In this document: positions 16,338-24,251 of the stretch, in pieces | Position numbering within the stretch: the first letter of the stretch is position 1 | Layout: each line of letters begins with the position of its first letter | NCBI GenBank assembly: GCA_038900335.1 | Contig: JBBMRB010000028.1 | Coordinates: 1 to 31,851 of the forward strand | Length of the DNA: 31,851 nt | Source: Rs1 sp038900335 | Lineage (GTDB): Bacteria > Pseudomonadota > Gammaproteobacteria > Pseudomonadales > Balneatricaceae | Direction: 5' to 3' | Position numbers and translations under genes: made by a program | The notes under the pieces: generated by a model | The model's input: the letters and a program-made list of their open reading frames with translations, nothing else | Told to the model about the DNA's origin: nothing | Database searches by the model: none

Positions 16338-16468
16338 AACTGTTCCTTAATGGCGATAACACACCGCTGTTGTTCGATACAATATTGTCTATAAAATGTA
16401 ATGGTTTATACCCTTTTGCTACAAGCTCAAGGGCTTATTGTCTACTGTAAAGCTTATCTATTTGCCTG

Positions 16469-17881
16469 CTATTTTTTACTAGGTCGCGACCAGTTATCTA
16501 AGCTAATTTGCTTAGCACGGGCCACTGTTAATTGATCGGCAAAGACTTCTTTAGTTACGGTAGAGCCTGCGCCAACTGTCGCGCCAGCACCAATTTTAAG
16601 CGGTGCCACCAATGATGAGTTAGAGCCGATAAAGGCGCCATCACCTATCTGTGTTTGATGTTTGTTAACACCATCATAATTACAGGTAATAGTACCGGCG
16701 CCAATATTGACGTTATCACCAATATTGGCATCGCCAACATAGCTAAGGTGATTTACTTTCGCACCTTTGCCAATAATGGCTTTTTTAGTTTCCACAAAAT
16801 TGCCGACTTTAGCGCGATCAGCCAGCTGCGTGCCTGGGCGCAGCCGGGCAAAAGGGCCAATATCGCAGTTTTGTGCGACTATGCTGTCTTCTATAATCGA
16901 ATTAGCTTTAATAACGGTATTAGCGCCAATCGTAGCGTTTTTAATAATGCAGTTTGCGCCAATTATAACGCCTTCAGCTAAGCTAACTTTGCCCTCAAAG
17001 ATAACGTTGATATCTATCTCAACTTCACCGGCTATGCTGACACTACCACGAATATCTAACCTGCTAGGGTCGGCTAATGTTGCACCATCTAGCATTAACT
17101 GCTGTGCTTGTTCTATTTGGTAATAGCGCTCTAATTGTGCGAGTTGTACTTTGTCATTAACGCCCTGCACTTGTTGCTCGCTCTGGGGTGAGCAAGTGAT
17201 AATATCAATATTATCAGCACATGCCATGGCGATGATATCTGTCAGGTAGTACTCGCCTTGCGCATTGTTGTTATCCAGCTTTGCTATCCACTGTTGTAAA
17301 TATTTATTTGGCACAGCCATGATGCCGGTGTTTACTTCAGTTATCGCTAATTGTGCAGCGCTGGCATCTTTTTGCTCTACGATCGCCACCACCTTATTAT
17401 TGTTATCGCGAACAATACGGCCATAACCTTGAGGGTTTGCTAAGGTTACCGTTAATAAACCTAATTGCCCATTATCGGCAATATCCACTAGCGCCTGCAT
17501 TGCTTTGCTAGGTGTGAGTGGTACATCGCCATAAAGTATTAAACTGACGCCTGCTGCACTAATAGCTGTTAATGCTTGGGCGACAGCGTGGCCTGTACCT
17601 AATTGCTCAGTTTGCTGGCTAAATGATATTTGCTGATCAGCAAGCGCTGCTGTAACCCATTCAGCTTTGTGACCGACAACCACATGCTTACTTACTTTGT
17701 TATTCGCGCTTTGTAACAAGTTAGCTTGATCGATAACATGCTGTACCATCATTTTACCGCCAATACGGTGCATGACTTTTGGCTGAGCAGAGCGCATTCT
17801 AGAGCCCTTGCCTGCAGCTAATATAATGATGTCGGTGGTTTTTTCGTGATTACTGGTATCAATTGTGGTGGCAGTGGTCAT
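16469..17881 (-). CDS. glmU: Bifunctional GlmU: GlcN-1-P acetyltransferase and GlcNAc-1-P uridyltransferase
   Basis: It carries out the last two steps to UDP-GlcNAc, the precursor of peptidoglycan, lipid A and the PseB, WecA-like and TviB-like reactions encoded at the left end of this window. The N-terminal pyrophosphorylase starts with ILAAGKGSRM (20-29) and has QLGTGHAV and YGDVPL. The C-terminal left-handed beta-helix carries repeated I-G-x4 hexads, FVETKKA, the catalytic histidine at about 378 in HLSYVGD, and GAGTITCNYDG. I chose the ATG at 17881, preceded by AAGGGA six bases away, giving 470 residues. A TTG 36 bp upstream would add an atypical tail. Even so, the N-terminus is some 14 residues longer than in E. 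coli. It leads glmS. Confidence 0.96.
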   Translation of the reverse strand: MTTATTIDTSNHEKTTDIIILAAGKGSRMRSAQPKVMHRIGGKMMVQHVIDQANLLQSANNKVSKHVVVGHKAEWVTAALADQQISFSQQTEQLGTGHAVAQALTAISAAGVSLILYGDVPLTPSKAMQALVDIADNGQLGLLTVTLANPQGYGRIVRDNNNKVVAIVEQKDASAAQLAITEVNTGIMAVPNKYLQQWIAKLDNNNAQGEYYLTDIIAMACADNIDIITCSPQSEQQVQGVNDKVQLAQLERYYQIEQAQQLMLDGATLADPSRLDIRGSVSIAGEVEIDINVIFEGKVSLAEGVIIGANCIIKNATIGANTVIKANSIIEDSIVAQNCDIGPFARLRPGTQLADRAKVGNFVETKKAIIGKGAKVNHLSYVGDANIGDNVNIGAGTITCNYDGVNKHQTQIGDGAFIGSNSSLVAPLKIGAGATVGAGSTVTKEVFADQLTVARAKQISLDNWSRPSKK

Positions 17882-17923
17882 TGTATCCCTTTTGTTTATT
17901 GGTATTTGAGGTGACAAACTATA

Positions 17924-17953
17924 TATTTATTAGCTTAGTGGCAGCACTCTCAA
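17924..17953 (-). promoter_or_regulatory. glmU: Possible glmU-glmS promoter
   Basis: On the minus strand TTGAGA and TAAATA are 18 bp apart, about 43 bp before the glmU ATG. It is a modest match to sigma70 consensus in the 159-bp gap shared with the divergent TrmB-like gene. Confidence 0.35.
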
Positions 17954-18040
17954 ATCATTATTTTATTGGTGATATTTCTTCCCTTGGCGTGTAATTTAAA
18001 GCAATAATAAAAATTAACAATACCTTATGTCAGGAAAAAA

Positions 18041-18790
18041 TTGACAATTATGCATATAACAACATTAGAAAAGCTAGGCTTAAGTGCAAAAGAGGCCCAT
18101 GTTTACCAATCCTTGCTAGCTTTAGGCCCAAGCCCTATACGATCTGTTGCTGAAAAAGCCGATATAAACAGAGGCACCACGCACGAGTGTTTAAAAAGCT
18201 TATTGCAAAAAGGGGTTGTCACTTATTTGCCGCGTGGTAAGCGCAAATTGTTTGCACCGCGTGATCCTGAAGTGCTATTACAGATAGCAGAGAAGCAACA
18301 ACATGAATTGGAATCTGCTATCAGTCAGTTGAAAACATCAATTATTCCTGATTTACAGCATCTACAACCGGATTTTAGCAGTACCGAAGTCCAATTCTAC
18401 GAAGGTGATGATGGCATTGAATTTGTGTTACGCGATATATTAAGTACCGTACAAATGACAGATAATAAGGATTACGCTGTTTTTTCATCTAAGCCGATAC
18501 GCTCTCACTTATATCGCCCGTTCCCTAACTATACTAATTTACGTATAAAAAAAGGCATTGGCGTTAAAGTCATTGCGATAGGTGATGGCGGTGAAGAAGC
18601 TGAGCTATCTGAACGTAAATGGTTAAAGACAGAGGGTAAGGTTGATGCTGCCTATATTGCGATATATCCACCTAAGGTCGCCATTATCTCACTGGCCTCT
18701 AACAATTACCCCACTGCGGTGGTGATAGAATCTAAAGAGGTCGCTGCAGCTCAGCAAATCATTTTTAATACTCTTTGGCAATTATTGTAA
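18041..18790 (+). CDS. TrmB-like winged-helix transcriptional regulator
   Basis: This 249-residue protein has an N-terminal TrmB-type winged helix (about 1-75: LGLSAKEAHVYQSLLALGP, then ADINRGTTHECLKSLLQKG and the wing YLPRGKRKLFAPRDP). A short coiled region follows (about 85-110), then a C-terminal domain (about 115-249) like those of TrmB/GntR-linked sensors, with VQFYEGDDGI and a conserved ESKEVA near the end. It probably binds DNA and a small ligand, but the ligand is unknown. TTG at 18041 has AGGA five bases upstream. ATG at 18050 would place that site 14 bases away, so I prefer TTG, though ATG remains possible. It is divergent from glmU, so regulation of amino-sugar synthesis is conceivable. 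It is followed by the STAS-like gene on the same strand. TrmB proteins are common in archaea and less so in proteobacteria. Confidence 0.8.
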   Translation: MTIMHITTLEKLGLSAKEAHVYQSLLALGPSPIRSVAEKADINRGTTHECLKSLLQKGVVTYLPRGKRKLFAPRDPEVLLQIAEKQQHELESAISQLKTSIIPDLQHLQPDFSSTEVQFYEGDDGIEFVLRDILSTVQMTDNKDYAVFSSKPIRSHLYRPFPNYTNLRIKKGIGVKVIAIGDGGEEAELSERKWLKTEGKVDAAYIAIYPPKVAIISLASNNYPTAVVIESKEVAAAQQIIFNTLWQLL

Positions 18791-18859
18791 TTTAGCTGAA
18801 TTAATTTTTGTTTATTGTGCAACTTGTGGTTGTTGGTCTATATTAACGTTTATGTTATA

Positions 18860-18871
18860 TACATTAATGTA
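18860..18871. promoter_or_regulatory. 12-bp perfect palindrome ahead of the STAS-like gene
   Basis: TACATTAATGTA lies 42 bp before the start codon at 18913, in the gap after the TrmB-like gene. Its size and position suit a dimeric regulator's operator. AT-rich palindromes of this length also occur by chance. Confidence 0.3.
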
Positions 18872-18912
18872 AGCTAAATAAACATCATAATAAACCGAGA
18901 GTCGAAATATCT

Positions 18913-19326
18913 ATGAGCCAAAAGCACGGCGAGACATTCCTTAGCTTTGAAGACAAAATGTTAATCGTAGAGGGCCGTGGCCCTTGGAATCTTGAATCTA
19001 TTGCCCATACTAATATTGACCCATCAGCGCTCGAACAAAAGGAGATATTAATACAGAGTAAGTGGGCGGTATTAGTTATCGCGCATGGTGATGCTATGTT
19101 TGTGCCTGATGCTAGGCAGATGCTGGTTGATATCGTCAGGGAAGATATAAAATTAGGTAGGGTGGCAACCGCTGTGGTTGTACAAAATTGCTTGAGCCCT
19201 ATTTTTATCGCCGATCATTTAACCGCTATTTATAGTGATGCCGGTGATCACGTAGAGAGCTTTGCCAGCATCGAGCAAGCAAAGCTGTGGCTAAACCAAC
19301 AAATAGCACAAGCACTAGTTAACTAA
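18913..19326 (+). CDS. Small STAS/SpoIIAA-like protein, function unknown
   Basis: This soluble protein of 137 residues has no signal peptide or membrane helix. The pattern resembles the SpoIIAA-like/STAS fold: an early strand with LIVEGRGPWNLESI (about 17-30), a central hydrophobic strand WAVLVIAHGDAMF (about 50-62), a helix VPDARQMLVDIVREDI, a strand ATAVVVQNCLSP, and a C-terminal helix with FASIEQAKLWL. Proteins of this kind are common in marine gammaproteobacteria without assigned function. This fold call is mine from the pattern and needs a profile search. It follows the TrmB-like gene by 122 bp in the same direction and ends 17 bp from the convergent EamA gene. No strong ribosome site is visible. 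Confidence 0.6.
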   Translation: MSQKHGETFLSFEDKMLIVEGRGPWNLESIAHTNIDPSALEQKEILIQSKWAVLVIAHGDAMFVPDARQMLVDIVREDIKLGRVATAVVVQNCLSPIFIADHLTAIYSDAGDHVESFASIEQAKLWLNQQIAQALVN

Positions 19327-19343
19327 ATTAACAGGCTATCGCT

Positions 19344-20255
19344 CTATTCAATGACATCTTTTATTGTATTTTTACGGCCAGTATAGGCCTCACGTAACAC
19401 CACAAATATGGCACAGCCAATAATAATTGCACCGCCTACCACCACCCGTGTATCAGGTATATCACCCCAAATTAAATAGCCCCACAGGACCGCCCATATC
19501 AGTGCGGTATACTCTAATGGCGCTATTACTGCGGCATTTGCCTTACTGAACGCACTGGTCACACAAAAGTGGCCCACTAAAGCTAAAGCCGCAAAGAAGC
19601 TAATGGGTGCTAAATCAGCGCTTGGCACATCAATCCATACCAGTGGTGTTAGCAAACTTGCTATCACTAACAAGCTTAAATTAAAGCTAAACACTAATGC
19701 TCCCACTGATTCTGTTTTCGATAAAAAACGGCCAGACAAAAACAATAGTGAGTAAGTGAAGCTACCCATCAAGCAATAGCCATAACTAATTAAACTGGTG
19801 CTACCCTGGATATCCATCGCGATAACAACACCAACAAAGCCTAAAATAACCGCCGCCCAGCGATAAAAGCCAACGGGCTCTTTTAACAGCGGTACTGACA
19901 GGGCGGTAATCATTAATGTAGAGCTAAAGAAAATGACCGTAGCGTCGGCAAGTGGCAGTACTTGTAACGATTTAAAAAAGCAGAAGGGGGCAATAAAGCC
20001 AACACAACCACGCAGCGCCAGTGCAATCGGGTTTTTCGGTTTTATAAGGTGCAACTGGTTGCGAATTAAATAGTAGCTGAGCATAACCAGCAAAATCAAA
20101 ACACTGCGTATCGCCAAAATTTGCACTGGATCATAACGATCTTTCACCAAATATTTAGCCATCGCATCCATGGTTGCAAATGACAACATAGCCACCAGCA
20201 TAAAAGCAATGCCACTGAGGTTTTCGTTAGCGAGTGTTCTGTTGATTATTTTCAT
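19344..20255 (-). CDS. EamA/DMT-family inner-membrane transporter
   Basis: This 303-residue membrane protein has ten predicted helices in two EamA repeats of five, the RhaT/YdcZ-like drug/metabolite transporter layout. SGIAFMLVAMLSFATMDAMAKYL and QILAIRSVLILLVML are typical of the first repeat, and the second repeat ends in LEYTALIWAVLWGYLIWGD and a GAIIIGCAIFVV helix. These are probably exporters of amino acids or other small metabolites, but the substrate is unknown. I start at the ATG at 20255. A TTG at 20273 would add six residues, and neither start has an ideally spaced ribosome site. It lies downstream of the TSUP gene on the same strand, separated by a 15-bp tandem-repeat array. Confidence 0.85.
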   Translation of the reverse strand: MKIINRTLANENLSGIAFMLVAMLSFATMDAMAKYLVKDRYDPVQILAIRSVLILLVMLSYYLIRNQLHLIKPKNPIALALRGCVGFIAPFCFFKSLQVLPLADATVIFFSSTLMITALSVPLLKEPVGFYRWAAVILGFVGVVIAMDIQGSTSLISYGYCLMGSFTYSLLFLSGRFLSKTESVGALVFSFNLSLLVIASLLTPLVWIDVPSADLAPISFFAALALVGHFCVTSAFSKANAAVIAPLEYTALIWAVLWGYLIWGDIPDTRVVVGGAIIIGCAIFVVLREAYTGRKNTIKDVIE

Positions 20256-20289
20256 AATACTAGTTGCATCCAAGTCCCTTTAAATTTTG

Positions 20290-20394
20290 TTATCTTGATA
20301 AAAGTTGTCTAATACCGTCATTATTAGCACCGTCATTATTAGCACCGTCATTATTAGCAGCCTGACTATTAGCAGCGTGACTATTAAGCAGCAT
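20290..20394 (-). CDS. Possible 34-residue ORF made of NNDGA repeats
   Basis: Reading the tandem repeat on the minus strand from the ATG at 20394 gives a 34-codon frame. It contains NSHAA, NSQAA and three units of NNDGA (the last ends in I), finishing with RQLLSR. The repeat unit is 15 bp, a multiple of three, so the frame is kept across it. There is no ribosome site before the ATG, and the frame may be open only because the repeat is. No known family is recognised. Confidence 0.2.
   Translation of the reverse strand: MLLNSHAANSQAANNDGANNDGANNDGIRQLLSR
20311..20385. repeat. 15-bp tandem repeat, five units
   Basis: Five consecutive 15-bp units fill the gap between the TSUP and EamA genes. 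The middle two are identical (AGCACCGTCATTATT at 20326 and 20341), the first differs at its 5' end, and the last two follow the variant AGCAGCSTGACTATT. A degenerate sixth unit may begin at 20386. It sits upstream of the EamA start on the transcribed strand. Confidence 0.9.
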
Positions 20395-20407
20395 AACTAA
20401 TGCGGCA

Positions 20408-21160
20408 TTAGAAAAAAGCGGCGATACAGGCGCTTAAGGTTAATATAAAGACGGTATATTTCATGGTTTTAGCACTGACCTTGATAGCGAATTTAACACC
20501 GTAAAAGGCACCGCCAATAAACCCTACCGATAAAACCGCACCAAATTGCCAGTTTATTAAACCTTGGCTAATAAACACTAATAAAGCAACCAGCGTAAAA
20601 GCTAAAGAGCATACTAGTTTTAGGGCATTGGCGCGCACCAGATCGTATCTTAAACTACTAGCGAGTACTATTAATAATAAAAAGCCGACACCTGCTTGAA
20701 TAAAACCGCCATAAACACCGGCCAAGAACAGCCCCCAAAAACCTTTTGGGCTATCCATTACTTTTACAGCATTAGTGTTGTCATCTGCGAGTGAGCTTGA
20801 ATAAAACAACATAAATGCGGCCACTGCAATCATCGTCCCCAACAGTAATGGCTTAAGCAACCACAGCGGAGCCCAGGCCGCGAAAACAGCTCCTACTAAG
20901 CCACCGGCAAGGCTTGGTAACAAAATGGCTACTAGGTCATTACTAGGCAGCTTATCTTGTTGTTTAAATTTAGTTACGGCCATCAATGATTGTAGAAAGA
21001 TACCTAAACGGTTGGTCGCATTAGCCACATCTGCAGGCAAGCCCATTATCATTAAGATAGGGATAGTCAGGTTGGAGCCACCTCCCGCTAGCGTATTGAC
21101 AATACCCGCAATAAAGCCTGCTACCAGCAGCAAGCTGATTTCAATAATTGTCATGTCCAT
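20408..21160 (-). CDS. TauE/SafE-family (TSUP) membrane transporter
   Basis: The 250-residue protein has about seven or eight membrane helices and the glycine-rich family motif VAGFIAGIVNTLAGGGSNLTIP near the N-terminus, echoed by FLAGVYGGFIQAGVGFLLLI in the second half. TSUP proteins move sulfonates, sulfite or related small organic anions across the inner membrane, usually outward. The substrate here is unknown. The frame is open to 21232, but I start at the ATG at 21160: it has CGGAA nine bases upstream and places the first helix directly at the N-terminus, whereas the longer form adds 24 polar residues. It lies just beyond the atp operon terminator and is probably transcribed from its own promoter. 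Confidence 0.85.
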   Translation of the reverse strand: MDMTIIEISLLLVAGFIAGIVNTLAGGGSNLTIPILMIMGLPADVANATNRLGIFLQSLMAVTKFKQQDKLPSNDLVAILLPSLAGGLVGAVFAAWAPLWLLKPLLLGTMIAVAAFMLFYSSSLADDNTNAVKVMDSPKGFWGLFLAGVYGGFIQAGVGFLLLIVLASSLRYDLVRANALKLVCSLAFTLVALLVFISQGLINWQFGAVLSVGFIGGAFYGVKFAIKVSAKTMKYTVFILTLSACIAAFF

Positions 21161-21291
21161 GTTTGTTCCGTGTCTATTAAATCTTTTTTGTCTAATATAC
21201 TCCCATGCGTAATCAAAAGCCTCTGTATTCAATGCTTTAGATTAATTAATTATTTTATAATTTGATCTATAGCCAGTTATCGATAGCCACA

Positions 21292-21318
21292 AAAAAGCCC
21301 ACGCTAGGTGGGCTTTTT
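21292..21318 (-). terminator. Rho-independent terminator of the atp operon
   Basis: GCCCAC (21297-21302) and GTGGGC (21308-21313) pair across a 5-nt loop, flanked by six A and five T so the stem can extend. On the minus strand the hairpin is followed by a run of six T, 22 bp after the atpC stop. Confidence 0.88.
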
Positions 21319-21339
21319 ATCGATGTGTCTAGGCTCGCA

Positions 21340-21762
21340 TTATTTAAGCTTATTTTTCAACAATTGTAAGGTGCGAATTTGCGCCGCAGCCTCAGCTAGT
21401 TGAGCAGAAGCTCTAGCGAATTCAATCTGGCTTGCATTGTCGCCAATCGCTTTTTCAGCTTCAAGTTTCGCCTGTTCTGCCGCTGCTTCATCAAGATCGT
21501 GTGCACGTAGTGCCGTATCTGCTAAAACAATGACTTTGGTAGGCTGTACTTCAAAAAAGCCACCAGAGACGTAGAAAACTTCATGCTCGCCGTCCTGCTT
21601 GCGCAGTTCGACAGGGCCTGGTTTTAGTTCCGTTAAAAGCGGAGTATGACCTGGGTAAATACCCAACTCACCCAGACTACCTGTGACTGATACGAACTGA
21701 ATTTCACCAGAGAAGATTTCATCTTCAGCGCTGACGATGTCGCATTGTACAGTTGTAGCCAT
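21340..21762 (-). CDS. atpC: F1Fo ATP synthase epsilon subunit
   Basis: A central-stalk subunit of 140 residues that couples rotation and inhibits ATP hydrolysis. The N-terminal beta-sandwich carries VQCDIVSAEDEIFSGE and GSLGELGIYPGHTPLLTEL, and the C-terminal two-helix domain runs from about residue 90 (DEAAAEQAKLEAEKAI). Length equals that in E. coli within one residue or so. GAGG precedes the ATG. It is the last gene of the operon, 77 bp after atpD, behind an intercistronic hairpin. Confidence 0.96.
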   Translation of the reverse strand: MATTVQCDIVSAEDEIFSGEIQFVSVTGSLGELGIYPGHTPLLTELKPGPVELRKQDGEHEVFYVSGGFFEVQPTKVIVLADTALRAHDLDEAAAEQAKLEAEKAIGDNASQIEFARASAQLAEAAAQIRTLQLLKNKLK

Positions 21763-21779
21763 GTTAATTACCTCTTTTA

Positions 21780-21815
21780 AACCTCAATACTATTATGACA
21801 AATGGTATCGAGGTT
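21780..21815 (-). promoter_or_regulatory. Intercistronic hairpin between atpD and atpC
   Basis: AACCTC (21780-21785) pairs with GAGGTT (21810-21815). After one mismatch, ATAC pairs with GTAT, around a 12- to 14-nt loop. There is no T-run, so it is more likely an mRNA processing or stability element than a terminator. Confidence 0.5.
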
Positions 21816-21839
21816 CGAATGGGATCTCTAAAGACCAGA

Positions 21840-23216
21840 TTACATATTCTTCGCTTTTTCGACCGCTTCTTCGATTGCGCCTACCATGTAGAACGCCTGC
21901 TCTGGAAGTGAATCGTAATCACCGTCAAGGATACCTTTAAAGCCACGGATAGTGTCTTTAAGAGATACATACTTGCCAGGTGCGCCGGTGAAGATTTCTG
22001 CAACGAAGAATGGTTGAGATAAGAAACGTTGAATCTTACGAGCACGGGTTACCGATTGCTTGTCTTCTTCTGATAACTCATCCATACCAAGGATCGCGAT
22101 GATATCTTTCAGCTCTTTATAACGCTGTAATACACCTTGAACGCTACGCGCGATGTCATAGTGCTCTTGACCGATAACTAATGGGTCAAGCTGACGTGAC
22201 GTACTATCTAGTGGGTCAACCGCTGGATAGATACCTAGCTCTGCAATTTGACGAGAAAGTACAACTGTCGCATCTAAGTGAGAGAAGGTTGTCGCTGGCG
22301 ATGGGTCAGTCAAGTCATCTGCAGGTACGTATACCGCTTGTACAGATGTGATTGAACCTGTCTTAGTTGAAGTAATACGCTCTTGTAATACGCCCATTTC
22401 TTCAGCAAGTGTAGGCTGGTAACCTACCGCTGATGGCATACGACCAAGTAGTGCTGATACTTCTGTTCCAGCCAATGTGTAACGGTAGATGTTATCGACG
22501 AACAATAGTACGTCGTTACCTTCGTCACGGAATTTCTCAGCCATTGTTAAGCCAGTTAGGGCAACGCGTAAACGGTTTCCTGGAGGCTCATTCATTTGGC
22601 CGTATACTAGCGATACTTTGTCTAGTACGTTCGATTCTTTCATCTCGAAGTAAAAGTCGTTACCTTCACGAGTACGCTCACCAACACCTGCGAATACTGA
22701 GAAACCTGCGTGCTCAATCGCGATGTTACGGATAAGCTCCATCATGTTTACAGTTTTACCAACACCGGCACCACCGAACAGACCAACTTTACCACCTTTG
22801 GCGAAAGGACAAACCAAATCGATTACCTTGATGCCTGTTTCTAACAAGTCGTCAGAAGCGTTTTGCTCAGCATACGTTGGTGCCTTGCGGTGAATAGCCA
22901 TACGCTCTTCTTCACCGATTGGACCACAATCATCAATTGGGTTACCCAATACATCCATGATACGACCTAGTGTCGCAGTACCAACAGGTACTGAGATAGG
23001 TGCACCAGTATTGTTCACTTCTAAACCGCGGCTCACGCCTTCAGTTTGACCCATAGCGATCGCACGTACTACGCCATCGCCTAGTTGTTGTTGTACTTCT
23101 AACGTCAGACCAGTTTTAGCAACTGTTAGTGCGTCATACACTTTTGGTACGCCGTCACGTGGAAATTCCACATCGACAACTGCGCCAATTATCTGAACAA
23201 TTTGTCCGCTACTCAT
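21840..23216 (-). CDS. atpD: F1Fo ATP synthase beta subunit
   Basis: Catalytic subunit of the F1 head, 458 residues, where ATP is made from ADP and phosphate. The P-loop GGAGVGKT (148-155, K154) is complete. GERTREGNDFY with the catalytic glutamate follows, then LLFVDNIYRYT (Walker B) and the conserved DELSEEDK segment near the C-terminus. The Walker B segment reads NIYRYT where most bacteria have NIFRFT, a double Phe-to-Tyr change I also recall from some other gammaproteobacteria. AGAGGA precedes the ATG. It is co-transcribed with atpG upstream and atpC downstream, with hairpins in both gaps. Confidence 0.98.
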   Translation of the reverse strand: MSSGQIVQIIGAVVDVEFPRDGVPKVYDALTVAKTGLTLEVQQQLGDGVVRAIAMGQTEGVSRGLEVNNTGAPISVPVGTATLGRIMDVLGNPIDDCGPIGEEERMAIHRKAPTYAEQNASDDLLETGIKVIDLVCPFAKGGKVGLFGGAGVGKTVNMMELIRNIAIEHAGFSVFAGVGERTREGNDFYFEMKESNVLDKVSLVYGQMNEPPGNRLRVALTGLTMAEKFRDEGNDVLLFVDNIYRYTLAGTEVSALLGRMPSAVGYQPTLAEEMGVLQERITSTKTGSITSVQAVYVPADDLTDPSPATTFSHLDATVVLSRQIAELGIYPAVDPLDSTSRQLDPLVIGQEHYDIARSVQGVLQRYKELKDIIAILGMDELSEEDKQSVTRARKIQRFLSQPFFVAEIFTGAPGKYVSLKDTIRGFKGILDGDYDSLPEQAFYMVGAIEEAVEKAKNM

Positions 23217-23252
23217 GTTCGGATCCTCTTTAACGTTAAACCGTTAATTAAG

Positions 23253-23276
23253 AGAATCAAGCGTGTGCTTGACTCT
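23253..23276 (-). promoter_or_regulatory. Intercistronic hairpin between atpG and atpD
   Basis: In the minus-strand mRNA AGAGTCAAGC pairs with GCTTGATTCT, a 10-bp stem with one G-U pair and a 4-nt loop. It lies just before the atpD ribosome site, a position that could stabilise or tune atpD mRNA. Confidence 0.6.
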
Positions 23277-23283
23277 ACTTTTA

Positions 23284-24147
23284 TTAAACTGCCGACGCGC
23301 CGCTTACGATTTCAGAAATTTCCTGAGTGATCGCCGCTTGACGTGCCTTGTTATAAATCATTTGCAACTCATCGATTAAGTCGCCCGCATTATCTGTCGC
23401 ACTTTTCATTGCTATCATGCGTGCAGCTTGCTCACAGGCATTGTTCTCGATGACTGCTTGGTATACTTGAGATTCTACGAAACGAGTTAAAAGGCTGTTT
23501 AATAGCTCTTTTGCATCTGGCTCGTAAATGTAATCCCAATGATGATCTAGCAGCTTATCGTCGTCTTCTGCTTTCAGTGGTAGCACTTGCTGAAGGCTCG
23601 GCGCTTGTGTCATGGTATTAACGAAGTCGTTACATACGATGTACAAACGGTCCAAGTTACCTGCACCAAAGGAGTCTAACATGGTTTTAACAGCGCCGAT
23701 TAAATCAGACACTACCGGCTTATCGCCTAATTGCGCTTTCGCTGCAACCACATTCCCGCCGTAACTTTTAAAGAAAGCGGCAGATTTAGCTCCCAATGCA
23801 CAAATGTCAATTTCGACACCGGCATCATTAAATTCTTGCATGCTTTTTAGCGCTGCTTTGAACACGTTCACGTTCAAACCACCACATAGACCACGATCAG
23901 AGGAAACTACGATGTAGCCCACTCTTTTTACTTCGCGCTCTTGCATATACAAATGCTTGTATTCAGGATTTGATTTACTCAAATGCTGAATCACTCCACG
24001 GATACTTCTTGCATACGGACGGGAAGATTGCATGCGATCCTGGGCCTTACGCATCTTACTAGCGGCAACCATTTCCATGGCGCTAGTAATTTTACGTGTG
24101 CTACCGATACTCGCAATTTGCGTTTTTATCTCTTTTCCGACTGCCAT
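23284..24147 (-). CDS. atpG: F1Fo ATP synthase gamma subunit
   Basis: Rotor shaft of F1, 287 residues, matching E. coli AtpG in length. The N-terminal helix KEIKTQIASIGSTRKITSAMEMVAASKMRKAQ is the part that reaches into the alpha/beta hexamer. SSDRGLCGGLN (about 78-88) is the family core signature, and the C-terminal helix ends NKARQAAITQEISEIVSGASA. It lies between atpA (104 bp gap) and atpD (67 bp gap), the universal order. Confidence 0.97.
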   Translation of the reverse strand: MAVGKEIKTQIASIGSTRKITSAMEMVAASKMRKAQDRMQSSRPYARSIRGVIQHLSKSNPEYKHLYMQEREVKRVGYIVVSSDRGLCGGLNVNVFKAALKSMQEFNDAGVEIDICALGAKSAAFFKSYGGNVVAAKAQLGDKPVVSDLIGAVKTMLDSFGAGNLDRLYIVCNDFVNTMTQAPSLQQVLPLKAEDDDKLLDHHWDYIYEPDAKELLNSLLTRFVESQVYQAVIENNACEQAARMIAMKSATDNAGDLIDELQMIYNKARQAAITQEISEIVSGASAV

Positions 24148-24251
24148 AGCTATTCCGCCTATGTTATTTAAGTAACTATTTTGTAACTGGGTAATTTGCC
24201 CGCATACTAAGCATTTATGGCTTAATATGCAGGTGCGCTTTTAAGCTGCGA

